This document shows positions 41,478-51,653 of a stretch of DNA of 64,000 nucleotides, in pieces. How positions within the stretch are numbered: the first letter of the stretch is position 1; each line of letters starts with the position of its first letter. The position numbers were made by a program, and so were the translations under genes. Below the pieces are notes generated by a model that searched no databases, was not told where the DNA came from, and saw only the letters and a list, made by a program, of their open reading frames with translations. Source of the stretch: Tetrapisispora phaffii CBS 4417 (taxonomy: Eukaryota; Ascomycota; Saccharomycetes; Saccharomycetales; Saccharomycetaceae); the NCBI RefSeq assembly GCF_000236905.1, contig NC_016534.1, forward strand, positions 310,001 through 374,000, written 5' to 3'.

Positions 41478-42425
41478 CTAAAGTTTGTGATCTAAATCTC
41501 TTGTTGGGAGCTTCATTTTCTCTTTCAACATATCAGGGTACATTTTGTCACCAAAGATCGTTCCTAGGTGCCACATACCGCCGTCTACGACTGTCACAGT
41601 TCCCGTAATATACGAAGCTGATGGTGAAAATAAAAATACAGTAGCTTCTGCAATGTCTTTTGTAGTACCTAATCTACCTAACGGAATTTTCCCTACCAGG
41701 GGATTGGTGGCTTTACCTCCATTAGATTTATTGTTTTCAAGATTCTCACGATGTTCTTTCAAAGTCAGTCTTTTAAAACCTTCTGTACCAGAAATTGCCC
41801 CTGGGGCAATACAATTAGATCTAATTCCTAACGGACCCCATTCAACGGCAATTGCCTGTGATAACGCATCGATACCTGCCTTTGCTGCACCAACATGTGA
41901 CTGAAATGGAACGCCATAATAATGGAATGTAGCCGATACGAATATAATTGACCCCCGTGATTTATATAATTCATCGAATGTGGCTTTTATTGTGTTATAA
42001 CTGCCAATTAAGTCAATATCAATTACTGTTTTGAATGCGTTTGCCGATAAATTCGTCAAATCGCAAATGAAATTTCCGGCAGCTCCACATATGACAAAAT
42101 CAATCCTGCCATATACGCTGACCGTCTGTTTAACTGCACTTACCATCTGATCATAATTCCGTACATCTATATTACATAGTGATAACGCCTTTGAACCTGC
42201 TGCACCCTTTTCTGGATCTAATTGATTGAGCTCATCGCAAACCTCTGCTGTCTTTTGAGCATCTCTACCGACTATAGCAACTTTGCAACCCAGCAATATC
42301 AACGCCTCTGCCTGTACCCTGCAGATCGTACCTGCGCCACCTGTGATAAAAGCCACTTTGCCTTTAAATAGATCTGGTTTCCAGGAACTGCCGGTAACAA
42401 AACTGGGATTTAACGTGTTTACCAT
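41478..42425 (-). CDS. SPS19: Peroxisomal 2,4-dienoyl-CoA reductase
   Basis: Sps19 reduces 2,4-dienoyl-CoA with NADPH so that fatty acids with even-numbered double bonds can be beta-oxidised in peroxisomes; it also supports sporulation. The 315-residue short-chain dehydrogenase (S. cerevisiae 292) has GKVAFITGGAGTI, the CGAAGNF motif, and the dienoyl-CoA-reductase-type site HVGAAKAGIDALSQA followed by VEWGP. The C-terminus is H-K-L, a non-canonical but plausible type 1 peroxisomal signal (S. cerevisiae Sps19 ends SKL; Eci1 and Dci1 use HRL). A lysine/asparagine-rich insert near 220-240 accounts for the extra length. Confidence 0.94.
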   Translation of the reverse strand: MVNTLNPSFVTGSSWKPDLFKGKVAFITGGAGTICRVQAEALILLGCKVAIVGRDAQKTAEVCDELNQLDPEKGAAGSKALSLCNIDVRNYDQMVSAVKQTVSVYGRIDFVICGAAGNFICDLTNLSANAFKTVIDIDLIGSYNTIKATFDELYKSRGSIIFVSATFHYYGVPFQSHVGAAKAGIDALSQAIAVEWGPLGIRSNCIAPGAISGTEGFKRLTLKEHRENLENNKSNGGKATNPLVGKIPLGRLGTTKDIAEATVFLFSPSASYITGTVTVVDGGMWHLGTIFGDKMYPDMLKEKMKLPTRDLDHKL

Positions 42426-42827
42426 TGTTTTCTTTTTGAACTTTTTGAAAGAAAATAAATTGAAGTTATATTTCCTGACTTGTTTATTGCTATTTCCATA
42501 AACAAATTACGACATCCTAAAGAAAATAAATATTTAATTCTTATTTTAATGCCTTTTATATGTACCGGTTTTGAGGTGTCAGCGTACTCCACTTTTCCCT
42601 TAATTGTTTAATATGGCTGATCACCGGGGTCATCTCATTTTGGAGATTGTCTTATCTCCGCGGTAAAAAACAGATGCCACGGATCCACGGCACATGGGAG
42701 GAGGGTCATATATTGTCATGTGACCTGCTAATTATGATGATGTAAATGATTACATGCATATGAATTATGTTTTGGTAGCTTGGGTGCTTCTGTATATATA
42801 AATATATATACATATATGAAGCGTTGT

Positions 42828-42861
42828 GTGTTAGGAGTAACAATATTGTTACAGGTAACAC
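42828..42861. repeat. Palindrome nested in a longer inverted repeat
   Basis: GTAACAATATTGTTAC at 42837-42852 is a perfect 16-base palindrome, flanked by GTGTTA (42828-42833) and TAACAC (42856-42861), which also pair. Confidence 0.85.
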
Positions 42862-42886
42862 GCCAAACTCATCAATTCGGTAACAT

Positions 42887-42934
42887 TTATTGCCTCTCAG
42901 ATATGCTTTTAATCTTTTCCCAAAGAGGCAATAA
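42887..42934. repeat. 11-bp perfect inverted repeat
   Basis: TTATTGCCTCT at 42887-42897 is the exact reverse complement of AGAGGCAATAA at 42924-42934, with a 26-base loop. Confidence 0.88.
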
Positions 42935-44707
42935 CGGGCATAAAAAGTGTTACTCTAGCCACTTAAATCTTTACAAGAAAGAGAGCTACTTAAAGCGTGT
43001 ACTGCCTATTAGCTCATACGAGGTCACTAAGGTGTGAATTTAAAGCGAGTCCATGAGCAACAGGTGAATGGTACTTGTAGTCGATCGATTGATTTAATGC
43101 CCAGATGTGGAAAAACAAGCATCACTCGTAGTTGGATAAACAACCGGCCTGTAAACATTCTTGTTAGATAACCAAGGATAGCGTAATTCTTTTCTTGATT
43201 GGGTAAAAAAACTCTCTGCAATTAATTATCTCCACTGCTTATCAAAACACTCTGCATAGAAGAAAGAAATACGCCCGTACACGCATTACCGACTTCTTCC
43301 AATTATTCAGATTAATAATTCAGACACATTGAACAGCATTAATTTTAACAGAGCAAGAAGCTACATCTGGGACGGCAAACGCTTAGCAAACATTATATGA
43401 GAATTCATAAATTTCTCACTACCTCAATTGGCACAACAGTTGCTACTGGAAAACATACCCTAATACCTAATAAGAAAAACCTCAATACCTTTTAACTGCA
43501 TTCCATTCTTTGCACAGTTTTTTCTTAAAACTAACCTATGTTATATTTTGCATCAACTTTATTTGCTTTTTTTTCAATTCATTTTCTTCTTTATTTCCTT
43601 TTTGGGTAACGTTGTCGTTTGTAGCACAAAGAAGTAATTTGTAAGGTCGCAGGGAAAGAGCTGGGTGCGGCTGTTTCTGACATGTTAAAAATTACATCAC
43701 AAAATTAGGAAGAAAAAGCAACGAATGAAAGGCCATTGTTTGTGCTAGTGAACTGTTAATTATTTGTTTTTTGTAATCTCAGCCTTTGTACAGAGATATC
43801 AAGTATAATGTTGATGTAATTTTTTACATGGATGAAATTTAACTAGGCACTCTTCAATAGAGGCATCACACCACAGTGAACTACAGAACTGATACTTAGA
43901 TATCAAAGGAACTTGAAGAAATATAGTATACGAAATGCATGTTTGACTTAGTCTTTATTTTATTCCTTATTTTTGTTGGATCTTTGATCTTGATCAACCT
44001 TGCTATAAGGTTTTTTGCCCTAGTTTTCACTGCGAAGTAATGACAAGCATATGCAAAACAACAATTGCCCTAATGTGTTGTAATTGAATTGCATATTTGG
44101 ATTAGAAGACAAAATATTAAATGAATCATTGGACGGTTGATCTCAAATGATATTTCCCGTTGATATTAAGATATCTAGGGAGGCATCGATCTAACACGAC
44201 TCAGCTTCGTGTCTCGTAAAAGGAAACTTCTCTAATTACACTGTTTTTAGGACCTCATCGCAAAATACGTTTGATCTAACGATGTTATTGTCGCGATGGC
44301 ACACATTATACAATATTTTTTAACGTATCTGGCATAAAACTTACAAAATCATCGTAACGAAAATGAAGAATACGCCAAATTTAAATATTAATTTATCATT
44401 CAAATTCACAAAAAAATACTTAGGAGACATTGAAATGATATTCATATTTTGATTTCCTATTATTGCAAATTAATTGAAAGTGCATGAATAGTGCCAGAAT
44501 CCTCAAAAAATACCATCAATATTGATAATCACAGATATAAATATCTGGTCGAACTTGTCAATTCTGATCACAATGTTCCTAAATCCCATTCAAGTTTTTA
44601 TTTTATTAATGTCCAGATTTTCCTGCTGCCAAAAGTACCAAAATAGCAATCGTAAGTGACCCAAATACTAACCCATAAATAAATATTACAATTTAACTTA
44701 AACAAAC

Positions 44708-46486
44708 ATGTTCGAAGACGGTACAAGAGTTATGATGGCGGATGGGAGATCAAAAGACATTTCCGAACTTCGTGCTAACGATTATTTAATGGCGGAGGAC
44801 GGGGCGCCAGTAAAAGTGACCGGTGTCATAAAAGACTCTCAGAGTACATATGAAATTGTTCACAAGACTAAACATAGAGCGTTCGAAGGTGAAGCTGCAA
44901 CAAATGATCCTTTAAGAAAAATTATTTATCAAAGATTAAGTTTCAATTGTACACTGACTCATGATCTGGTTTTAAGAACTCCTGCCAAGCCAATGATCGA
45001 GAATGACTTTACTAAAAATATTTACAGAGTTCGTTATAGGACATTAGATAAGGTAAATACCGACGATGGTAGAATTATTAATATACCAAAGCAACATAAA
45101 AAATATTTCAAAATGACTCCAGAAGGTAAAACTGACGCTGAAAATTTCAGAGATGAAATGGAAAGACAGTGCGGTGAATTCCTAAATTATAACCTTCAAG
45201 TCAGAGATCTAGACTTGATGATGCCACTACTACGTATCACAACATACCTCCGTTTTTCCCCATTAACATCTGGTAATGGTGTGTTATCTCAATTTCTAAC
45301 TGGTACGAAACATCTAAACACCAAGGCCGTTCTACAGATGGCTTGGATGCTAGGTTTATGGATCGGTGATGGTACTACGAACGAGCCTCAAATAACAGTC
45401 GATAGTTTTGACACATCATTGATTGATGCATTAAATGAGAATAGTAAACCATGGGGTATATATCCAACATATAAAGATGAAGCTTTCGCTTCCAGATGTA
45501 AACATGTTTCTTTGCACTATGGCCAAGAAGCTGGTGAAAATAGAGTCTATAGAAACTTAAGAAAGAATAACCCATTTTGGAATGTAGTAACAAGTTTGAA
45601 ATTTAAAAGGGACGGTGATGGTGGTAAGCAAATCCCTACTTTTATGTGGAGTGAAGATGAAGAGGTAAGGGAAGCATTTATGGCTGGATTAATTGATGCT
45701 GACGGGTATGTCTGCAAGTGGACTGAAAAGACAGGAAATCTCAAAGTTTCGATACAGACTATTTATCCTTCGATAATGAATGGTATTGTCCACATCAGTA
45801 GATCACTAGGAATTACAGCTACTGTGACTACACGCTCTTCAAAGACTATTACTATTCGTGGTCGCCAAGTTCAATGTCAATTTACATTTGATTGTAATAT
45901 GTACGGCAGTGAAAGATTACAAAATATTCTATCATACTGTCACAGTGGACATAAGACTAGACCAGTGCCCTCTACAATAAGTAGAGATCCTGTATACTTT
46001 ACTTTCCTCGACATCAAGAAAGGTATAAATGACGTCTACGGTCTAACTTTAGAAGAGGACAAAAATGTTCTGTTAGAAAATAAAACTGTTGTAACGATGT
46101 GCACTTCACAATGTAAGAATGAACATTTCAAGATAAAGCCTTCAAAGTATTTACAACATTGTATTGCTTGTCCCCATAAAGGCATTAAATACTTCTACAA
46201 AAATTGGTCAGGAACTGCAAAATTATGCGGGCGTTGTTGGCAACGTTACAAATTCAGCGGATACAGGTGCCTTAATTGTAACTTTGTTCCGGAAGCAAGA
46301 GAAGTAAAAATTGCCAAAGCTAAAGGTGAAGGTGTCGGTTTGACCCCAGAGGGTGTGCCAGTCAAAGGTTACTTTTGCCGAAGATGTAATGGTATACTCA
46401 AATATGACGGTGTCCGTGGACCTAAGAGAACTAAAGAGGAAACATCTAGGAAAGCCAAGGTCACCAGTGTTGGTAATATCCAATAA
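44708..46486 (+). CDS. HO: HO mating-type switching endonuclease
   Basis: HO cuts the MAT locus to start mating-type switching; it is a domesticated relative of the VMA1 intein. The 592-residue protein (S. cerevisiae 586) aligns along its whole length. It has the intein-derived self-splicing-like domain (TRVMMADGRSKDI, HKTKHRAFEGEA, NCTLTHDL), two LAGLIDADG motifs MLGLWIGDG (214-222) and MAGLIDADG (325-333) with intact acidic residues D221 and D332, and a cysteine-rich zinc-finger tail (CxxC pairs about 460-565). The intein's catalytic first Cys is replaced by the start Met. No stop or frameshift, so the enzyme looks functional. HO next to SSB1 is the YDL227C/YDL229W neighbourhood. Confidence 0.97.
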   Translation: MFEDGTRVMMADGRSKDISELRANDYLMAEDGAPVKVTGVIKDSQSTYEIVHKTKHRAFEGEAATNDPLRKIIYQRLSFNCTLTHDLVLRTPAKPMIENDFTKNIYRVRYRTLDKVNTDDGRIINIPKQHKKYFKMTPEGKTDAENFRDEMERQCGEFLNYNLQVRDLDLMMPLLRITTYLRFSPLTSGNGVLSQFLTGTKHLNTKAVLQMAWMLGLWIGDGTTNEPQITVDSFDTSLIDALNENSKPWGIYPTYKDEAFASRCKHVSLHYGQEAGENRVYRNLRKNNPFWNVVTSLKFKRDGDGGKQIPTFMWSEDEEVREAFMAGLIDADGYVCKWTEKTGNLKVSIQTIYPSIMNGIVHISRSLGITATVTTRSSKTITIRGRQVQCQFTFDCNMYGSERLQNILSYCHSGHKTRPVPSTISRDPVYFTFLDIKKGINDVYGLTLEEDKNVLLENKTVVTMCTSQCKNEHFKIKPSKYLQHCIACPHKGIKYFYKNWSGTAKLCGRCWQRYKFSGYRCLNCNFVPEAREVKIAKAKGEGVGLTPEGVPVKGYFCRRCNGILKYDGVRGPKRTKEETSRKAKVTSVGNIQ

Positions 46487-46731
46487 ATTTCTAATGGAGA
46501 AACAATGTTAGTATTGCTAGATATTTTATTTGCCCTAATGGCAATGGACTTTTGTATTATATTTTAATGGACTTTTTTATTGTGACATCTCTCACATTTT
46601 CAAGACAATAGATTTATATATTCTTATAAGATTTCTTTTTAAAGCAGATTAATTATCACAATGAATGCTTATACTTATACATATTATATATATAGAGAAA
46701 AGAAAATATATATATTATATCATTTTATTTC

Positions 46732-48573
46732 TTAACGGGTGGACATAGCCTTAGTGACAACTCTCTTTAAACCAACTTCAGCCTTTCTTAAGTCATCAGT
46801 GGAAGAGTCTTCAATAGCTAGAGCAGCCATGGCTTCGGATAAAGCGTTTTCGATCTTAACCTTAGAACCTCTCTTTAATTTAGCAGATAAAGCTGGGTCA
46901 GTGACAGTTTGTTCGATAGAAGCAACGTAAGATTCTAATCTTTGTCTAGCTTCGTGTCTCTTGGCGAAAGCTTCGTCAGCAGCCTTGAATTCTTCGGCTT
47001 GGTTGACCATCTTTTCGATATCTTCGGTGGATAATCTACCAACAGCGTTGGAGATAGTAATGTTAGAGGACTTACCGGTGGATTTTTCAACGGCAGTAAC
47101 CTTTAAGATACCATTAGCATCGACTTCGAAAATAGCTTCTAAGACTGGTTCACCAGCTGGCATTGGTGGAACACCCTTTAAGTCGAATTCACCTAATAAA
47201 GTGTTTTCCTTACAGTTAACACGTTCACCTTGGTAAACTGGGAATTGGACAGTAGTTTGGTTGTCACCAGCGGTAGTGAAAGTTCTTCTCTTGATGGTTG
47301 GGACAGTGGTGTTTCTTGGAACAACAATACCGAAGATGTCACCTTGCATACCAACACCTAAGGATAATGGAGCAACATCTAATAACAATAAGTCCTTGGT
47401 TTCATCAGAAGTAGATTGACCAGTTAAGATAGCACCTTGAACAGCAGCACCGTAAGCAACAGCTTCATCTGGATTAATAGATTTTTCTAATTGTTTACCG
47501 TCAAAGAAGTCAGATAATAACTTTTGGACCTTTGGAATTCTGGTAGAACCACCGACTAAGACAACTTCGTCAATTTGGGACTTCGCGATCTTGGCGTCCT
47601 TTAAGACCTGTTCAACTGGGGTTAAAGTGGACTTGAATAAAGCGGCGTTTAAGTCTTCGAATCTAGCTCTGGTTAAAGAAGCTTCGAAATCTTCACCGTC
47701 GAATAAGGAGTCGACTTCAACAGTAGTTTGGGTGACAGAGGATAAAGTTCTCTTAGCTCTTTCAGCAGCAGTTCTCAATCTTCTTAAAGCTCTGGCGTCG
47801 TTAGAGATGTCAGAACCGGTCTTCTTCTTGAATTCAGCCTTGAAATGTTCTAATAAGTTTGTGTCGAAATCTTGACCACCTAAATGGGTGTTACCGGAGG
47901 TAGACTTAACAGTGAAGACACCACCAGCGATGTGTAATAAGGAAACGTCGAAAGTACCACCACCTAAATCGAAGATTAAGACGTGTCTTTCCTTTTCGGA
48001 CTTACCAGCACCTAAACCGTAAGCAATAGCAGCGGCAGTTGGTTCATTGATAATTCTTAAGACGTTCAAACCAGAAATGGCACCGGCGTCCTTGGTAGCT
48101 TGTCTTTGAGCATCGTTGAAATAAGCTGGGACAGTGATGACAGCCTTTTCGACCTTCTTACCGATCTTAGCTTCAGCGATTTCCTTCATCTTGGTTAAAA
48201 CCATAGAAGAGATTTCTTGTGGAGAGAAAGTCTTGTTTTCACCCAAGTATTCAACTTCGATCATTGGAGCGCCTTGGACGTCAATGACCTTGAATGGCCA
48301 AGTCTTCATATCTTCTTGGACAGCCTCCTCGTCGAATCTTCTACCGATCAAACGCTTAGCATCGAAGACAGTGTTCTTTGGGTTCAAAGCAGCTTGATTC
48401 TTAGCAGCATCACCAATCAATCTCTCTTCTGGAGTGAAAGCAACGAACGATGGGGTAACTCTGTTACCCTGTTCGTTGGCAATAATCTCAACAGAAGATT
48501 CGTAAGTAGCAACACATGAGTAGGTAGTACCTAAATCGATACCAATAGCACCTTGGAAAACACCTTCAGCCAT
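46732..48573 (-). CDS. SSB1: Ribosome-associated Hsp70 Ssb
   Basis: Ssb is the Hsp70 that binds nascent chains on ribosomes together with RAC. The 613-residue protein has the same length as S. cerevisiae Ssb1/Ssb2 and begins [20 protein letters not shown]. Its ATPase domain has DLGTTYS, the phosphate loop [12 protein letters not shown] and [11 protein letters not shown]; the substrate domain and lid end [10 protein letters not shown]. Codon use is extremely biased, as expected for abundant proteins. The start is the ATG at 48573; an open extension upstream to 48642 has no support. S. cerevisiae has SSB1 and SSB2 on the two sister segments; the second copy is not in this window. Confidence 0.98.
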   Translation of the reverse strand: MAEGVFQGAIGIDLGTTYSCVATYESSVEIIANEQGNRVTPSFVAFTPEERLIGDAAKNQAALNPKNTVFDAKRLIGRRFDEEAVQEDMKTWPFKVIDVQGAPMIEVEYLGENKTFSPQEISSMVLTKMKEIAEAKIGKKVEKAVITVPAYFNDAQRQATKDAGAISGLNVLRIINEPTAAAIAYGLGAGKSEKERHVLIFDLGGGTFDVSLLHIAGGVFTVKSTSGNTHLGGQDFDTNLLEHFKAEFKKKTGSDISNDARALRRLRTAAERAKRTLSSVTQTTVEVDSLFDGEDFEASLTRARFEDLNAALFKSTLTPVEQVLKDAKIAKSQIDEVVLVGGSTRIPKVQKLLSDFFDGKQLEKSINPDEAVAYGAAVQGAILTGQSTSDETKDLLLLDVAPLSLGVGMQGDIFGIVVPRNTTVPTIKRRTFTTAGDNQTTVQFPVYQGERVNCKENTLLGEFDLKGVPPMPAGEPVLEAIFEVDANGILKVTAVEKSTGKSSNITISNAVGRLSTEDIEKMVNQAEEFKAADEAFAKRHEARQRLESYVASIEQTVTDPALSAKLKRGSKVKIENALSEAMAALAIEDSSTDDLRKAEVGLKRVVTKAMSTR

Positions 48574-49213
48574 TTTATAAAGAAAATTGATAGATTCAAT
48601 GGATGGTTTTTTCTGTTCTATGAAGAAGTATAAGAGATCCAACTGAAAAGAAAAACCTGTGAAAACTAAAGAAGCCTTTAATGTTAGAAGTTAATATAGC
48701 CAGAACAAAAGAATTCATAAAACAAGTGGAACGATATGTATGTTAGCAATTAAAAAACAATAGACTTTAATTTATATATTATATATCAATCTGTTACTCA
48801 CTTCTATATATATACCTGTAACTTCATTGAAAGAAAAGTTTCAATCGATGAGCATCGACTTCAATTTTTTTCAAATTTTCAAAAAATTTTTCACTTTTTC
48901 GAAAATTTGTGTGTGCATTATTTTTTGCGATGTGCGGCCGTTGCTGTGCGCTGAGCGCCCACAAGCACGCAAAACTTCATTGTCTCTTGTGGGATTGCGT
49001 GATTGTGTGAGTTGGCCCGGGGTGCTCGGCACCAAAAACTGCGCAAAACAGAAAACAGAAAAAGAAACGACGGGAACCCTGCCTCGCTTCATACGAATGT
49101 GCGGGTAAACTGGGAAGTGCAGTCACGTGCTACGGGCGGTCACGTGGGAGGGAGGGGAGGTATGGGGCCACCCGCGGACCAGATGATATCCGTAAATGGT
49201 GACGGTGCCGCGG
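48574..49213. other. SSB1 promoter/PTP1 3' region
   Basis: The half near SSB1 is AT-rich; 48930-49210 is GC-rich and carries a Reb1 core and two GTCACGTG sites (own entry). Frames on both strands in the GC-rich part have no recognisable content. Confidence 0.55.
49102..49146. promoter_or_regulatory. Reb1 core plus two GTCACGTG (Cbf1-type) sites
   Basis: CGGGTAA (Reb1 core reversed) at 49102-49108, then GTCACGTG at 49122-49129 and again at 49139-49146, 17 bases apart. Both match the Cbf1 consensus RTCACRTG. The cluster is about 550 bases before the SSB1 start. Confidence 0.55.
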
Positions 49214-50260
49214 TCAGTGCGGCGGGTGCTGGTACATGTACTTGGCCGCATGGTATATAAACTTGTACTGGTCAGACATCTGCACCATCTTCAATCGCTG
49301 AGCACGCAACTGCAACACAATTTGCTCAATCAAGTCGTGATCGTACCCTTTGTCGGGATGCAAAGGAGACCCGACCATCTGGCCTCCAGAGCTCATCTTC
49401 TGCTCCGCGTCAATCTTGAAGTCCTCGGTATCGTGCAACATATGATCCAGCGCAATGAACGTGCCGCTTCTACCGACGCCGGCGGAGCAATGCACAATTA
49501 TGGGGTTCCCGGCCTTGTTCAAGCTATGCGAGTGCTGGCATAACTTCATGATAGGAATCACCTCCTCAGGCTTGCTCATATCTCTCCACTGGTCAAAGTA
49601 AAAATGATGCACTGTCTTCGCAGGCCCTAGTTCCTCGCCAGACTCATCCACCGGAACCAGTCGCATCGTAGTTAAGGTATAACAATCGTCATATCTCCTG
49701 CTATTGGCATACTCAATCTTTAAGGCATGTTCAAACTCACTCACATCATCCTCACCGGGGTCTTGCACTTTCTCAGCGATTCTAATCGAGTCCGACGAAC
49801 CACCTCTTGGCCAATACTGGTAACATTTCTCCCTATTGTACTCAACAAGCGGGGTCACCATAACAATAACAACACTGTCGTTACTATCATTCTCGCTGTA
49901 ATTCTGATAGCACATCTGCCAGAATTGGTCCCAAGTTCTTTCTGTTGGACCTTGTGTGGCAATGTAAAAACCAGGTTTCATTGTTTGACCTGACACATTC
50001 ACTTTCACATATGATGCGTTCATATAATCGTTGCCATTATAAACATTCAGCTTCACCCTGTTCTTCTCGTATGGCATAATGTTCACATATCTGTTTCTGT
50101 ATCTATTGGAGTCATCGATGCTGACTCCAAATGTCCACTTGGAATTTGAGGGATCCATCGTTGCATCACGAATGCGGGCATCTTCCTGGTGTTGTATAAA
50201 CCTAAACTTGTTCTCAAGCTCCCTATCTGACTGCTTCAAATATTTTGGAAGAGATACCAT
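49214..50260 (-). CDS. PTP1: Protein tyrosine phosphatase Ptp1
   Basis: Ptp1 is a classical protein tyrosine phosphatase. The 348-residue protein (S. cerevisiae 335) contains NYVN-type pTyr region (YRNRYVNIMPYEKNRV), YIATQGP, the mobile acid loop around W225/D227, and the active-site loop HCSAGVGRSGTF with C258 and R264. S. cerevisiae has Thr where this one has Ser (GRS), a common variant in the family. The start is the ATG at 50260 (MVSLPKYLKQ), which aligns with the S. cerevisiae N-terminus; a longer in-frame ATG at 50302 would add 14 residues and is less likely. Confidence 0.95.
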   Translation of the reverse strand: MVSLPKYLKQSDRELENKFRFIQHQEDARIRDATMDPSNSKWTFGVSIDDSNRYRNRYVNIMPYEKNRVKLNVYNGNDYMNASYVKVNVSGQTMKPGFYIATQGPTERTWDQFWQMCYQNYSENDSNDSVVIVMVTPLVEYNREKCYQYWPRGGSSDSIRIAEKVQDPGEDDVSEFEHALKIEYANSRRYDDCYTLTTMRLVPVDESGEELGPAKTVHHFYFDQWRDMSKPEEVIPIMKLCQHSHSLNKAGNPIIVHCSAGVGRSGTFIALDHMLHDTEDFKIDAEQKMSSGGQMVGSPLHPDKGYDHDLIEQIVLQLRAQRLKMVQMSDQYKFIYHAAKYMYQHPPH

Positions 50261-50714
50261 CTTGGCTTTTCTATGACCTTTTTTTCCGCCTTGTTTTATC
50301 AATATCTAATTCTAATCAACTACTCGACCTTAATTAAACTACTTTGTGAGCTACAATCTACCTCCAGTGCAAGCTCTAATCCTATTGGCACAGGTATAGT
50401 TCTGATATCTTATGTCTGTAAAAAGTTATGCACACATATCCCTCCTATCAAGCTCTTTTAAAAGTGCTAGTTGAAAAAAGTTTCATGAACTTTTTCAATT
50501 GGAATCTCTCATACTCAAAGTTATATAAATCAATTATATGACAATTACAGGACATAGAAATCCTAACATACCATTGTTAATCAGTCGTATCTTATTATAT
50601 ACATACATTATAGAACTTTACCTATATCATTATGCTAAAGAGCCTCCATATCTTGATACGTATCTGTCTTTAGAATTATATATATACGTAGCAAACGCAA
50701 AATCGCTGTATTGC
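50261..50714. other. PTP1-OST4 spacer
   Basis: PTP1 promoter and OST4 3' region. An ATG frame at 50538-50867 (+) runs antisense through OST4, is hydrophobic and low-complexity, and is treated as chance. BRE4 of the YDL231C slot is absent. Confidence 0.5.
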
Positions 50715-50843
50715 TTACTCTTCTTTGGTTTCCTCAGGCTCTTGGTCAGTACTAGAACTGATAGTGTGGTACACTATGATAAGAAACATCATGATGGCAC
50801 CAAATATCAGCACCAAACGGTTCAATTGTTCATCTGTAATCAT
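50715..50843 (-). CDS. OST4: Ost4, small subunit of oligosaccharyltransferase
   Basis: A 42-codon gene. The product begins MITDEQLNRLVLIFGAIMMF and is nearly all one membrane helix (about 9-28), followed by a short acidic tail. S. cerevisiae Ost4 is 36 residues, begins MISDEQLN and has the same helix with a YH just after it. Ost4 links Stt3 to Ost3/Ost6 in the ER N-glycosylation enzyme. Strand and position after PTP1 match YDL232W. The tail here is a few residues longer (EPEETKEE). Confidence 0.95.
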   Translation of the reverse strand: MITDEQLNRLVLIFGAIMMFLIIVYHTISSSTDQEPEETKEE

Positions 50844-51653
50844 GTTGAAAACCTTCCCTTGCTATAGATCTTTCGGTTTCTGCTTACTAGATCACTCAAG
50901 CTCATCAATTCGTAATTACAACACTCTCAGCAAAGCAGTGTATATATAAATACACTACGCCCTTATATGAACAAAAAACTTATTCAAATCATCTTAGTCT
51001 TTTACACCAGATCGTGTTCTTCAGTTCTTACAGATGCACAGATTCCATTTCGTCGCTTTTCTCAAATGGCTCAAAGTTGCTAAACTATGTAAAAAGACAC
51101 AAATTAATGAACTGTTGGAGGGCTATATTGATGTTTATTCTGTTAAAATATTAAAGGAAACCTATGATGACTACACCTGATTTAGATTCATTGGAATGTG
51201 TCTATTTCTTCTTACTGGGAAGGTCTAATGCAGAAGTTTAAAATTTATTTACATTTCCCAGTTCGTTCTACTATTGCAAAATACATAATGATCCAATCAT
51301 AACTGGTGACTACATATACATATTATAAAATTTTCTTAGATCATTTTAAATACCTATTGTTGCAACTAAATATTTTCTTATCCCTTTAAAAATCCCTCTG
51401 AAGAACATTCCATTACTGTCATCTCAGTATAATTTTTGGTCAAGAAGCCTCTCTTCCGCTTAAGCTGCAAAATATCATCATTTTTCATCAAACATTTTCT
51501 AATGAGATTAGTTATTTAAAGAGATGTTTTAAAGTATGAACCTTGAATTATATATCAAGAGTAGTCAAATCTTTGAAGTGGTCTGCTTAAACTGTAGTGA
51601 TTCAATATATGCATATAGCAGTTTTTTAGAAGCGTTTGCAGGTTCCAAGTATC
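50844..51653. other. Divergent region OST4/RRG9
   Basis: Promoters of both genes. A 48-codon ATG frame at 51034-51180 (+) is noted under findings. YNL211C/YNL212W and YDL231C are not recognisable. Confidence 0.5.

Larger units (their letters stand above)
42426..44707. other. HO upstream region (shared with SPS19 promoter)
   Basis: A 2.28 kb gene-free region between SPS19 (minus) and HO (plus). In S. cerevisiae HO has a similarly long control region (URS1/URS2). By eye I find no exact CACGAAA/CGCGAAA (SBF) and no ACCAGC (Swi5) in either orientation; near matches include AACGAAA at about 44355. The left part holds inverted repeats at 42828-42934 (own entries). Relics of PSY2 or NNR1 are not seen. 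Confidence 0.55.

Noticed and set aside
43420..43450. HO cleavage-site-like sequence (CACAACAGTTG) upstream of HO
   Set aside because: It shares only the CAACAGT core with the MAT Y/Z site; the full recognition sequence is not present.
48574..48642. N-terminal extension of SSB1 by 23 residues
   Set aside because: The extension is not Hsp70-like and the ATG at 48573 matches the universal Ssb start [11 protein letters not shown].
50261..50302. N-terminal extension of PTP1 by 14 residues
   Set aside because: The ATG at 50260 aligns with the S. cerevisiae start; the upstream in-frame ATG is possible but unsupported.
50538..50867. 109-codon plus-strand frame across OST4
   Set aside because: It is the antisense shadow of the real OST4 gene plus AT-rich hydrophobic sequence.
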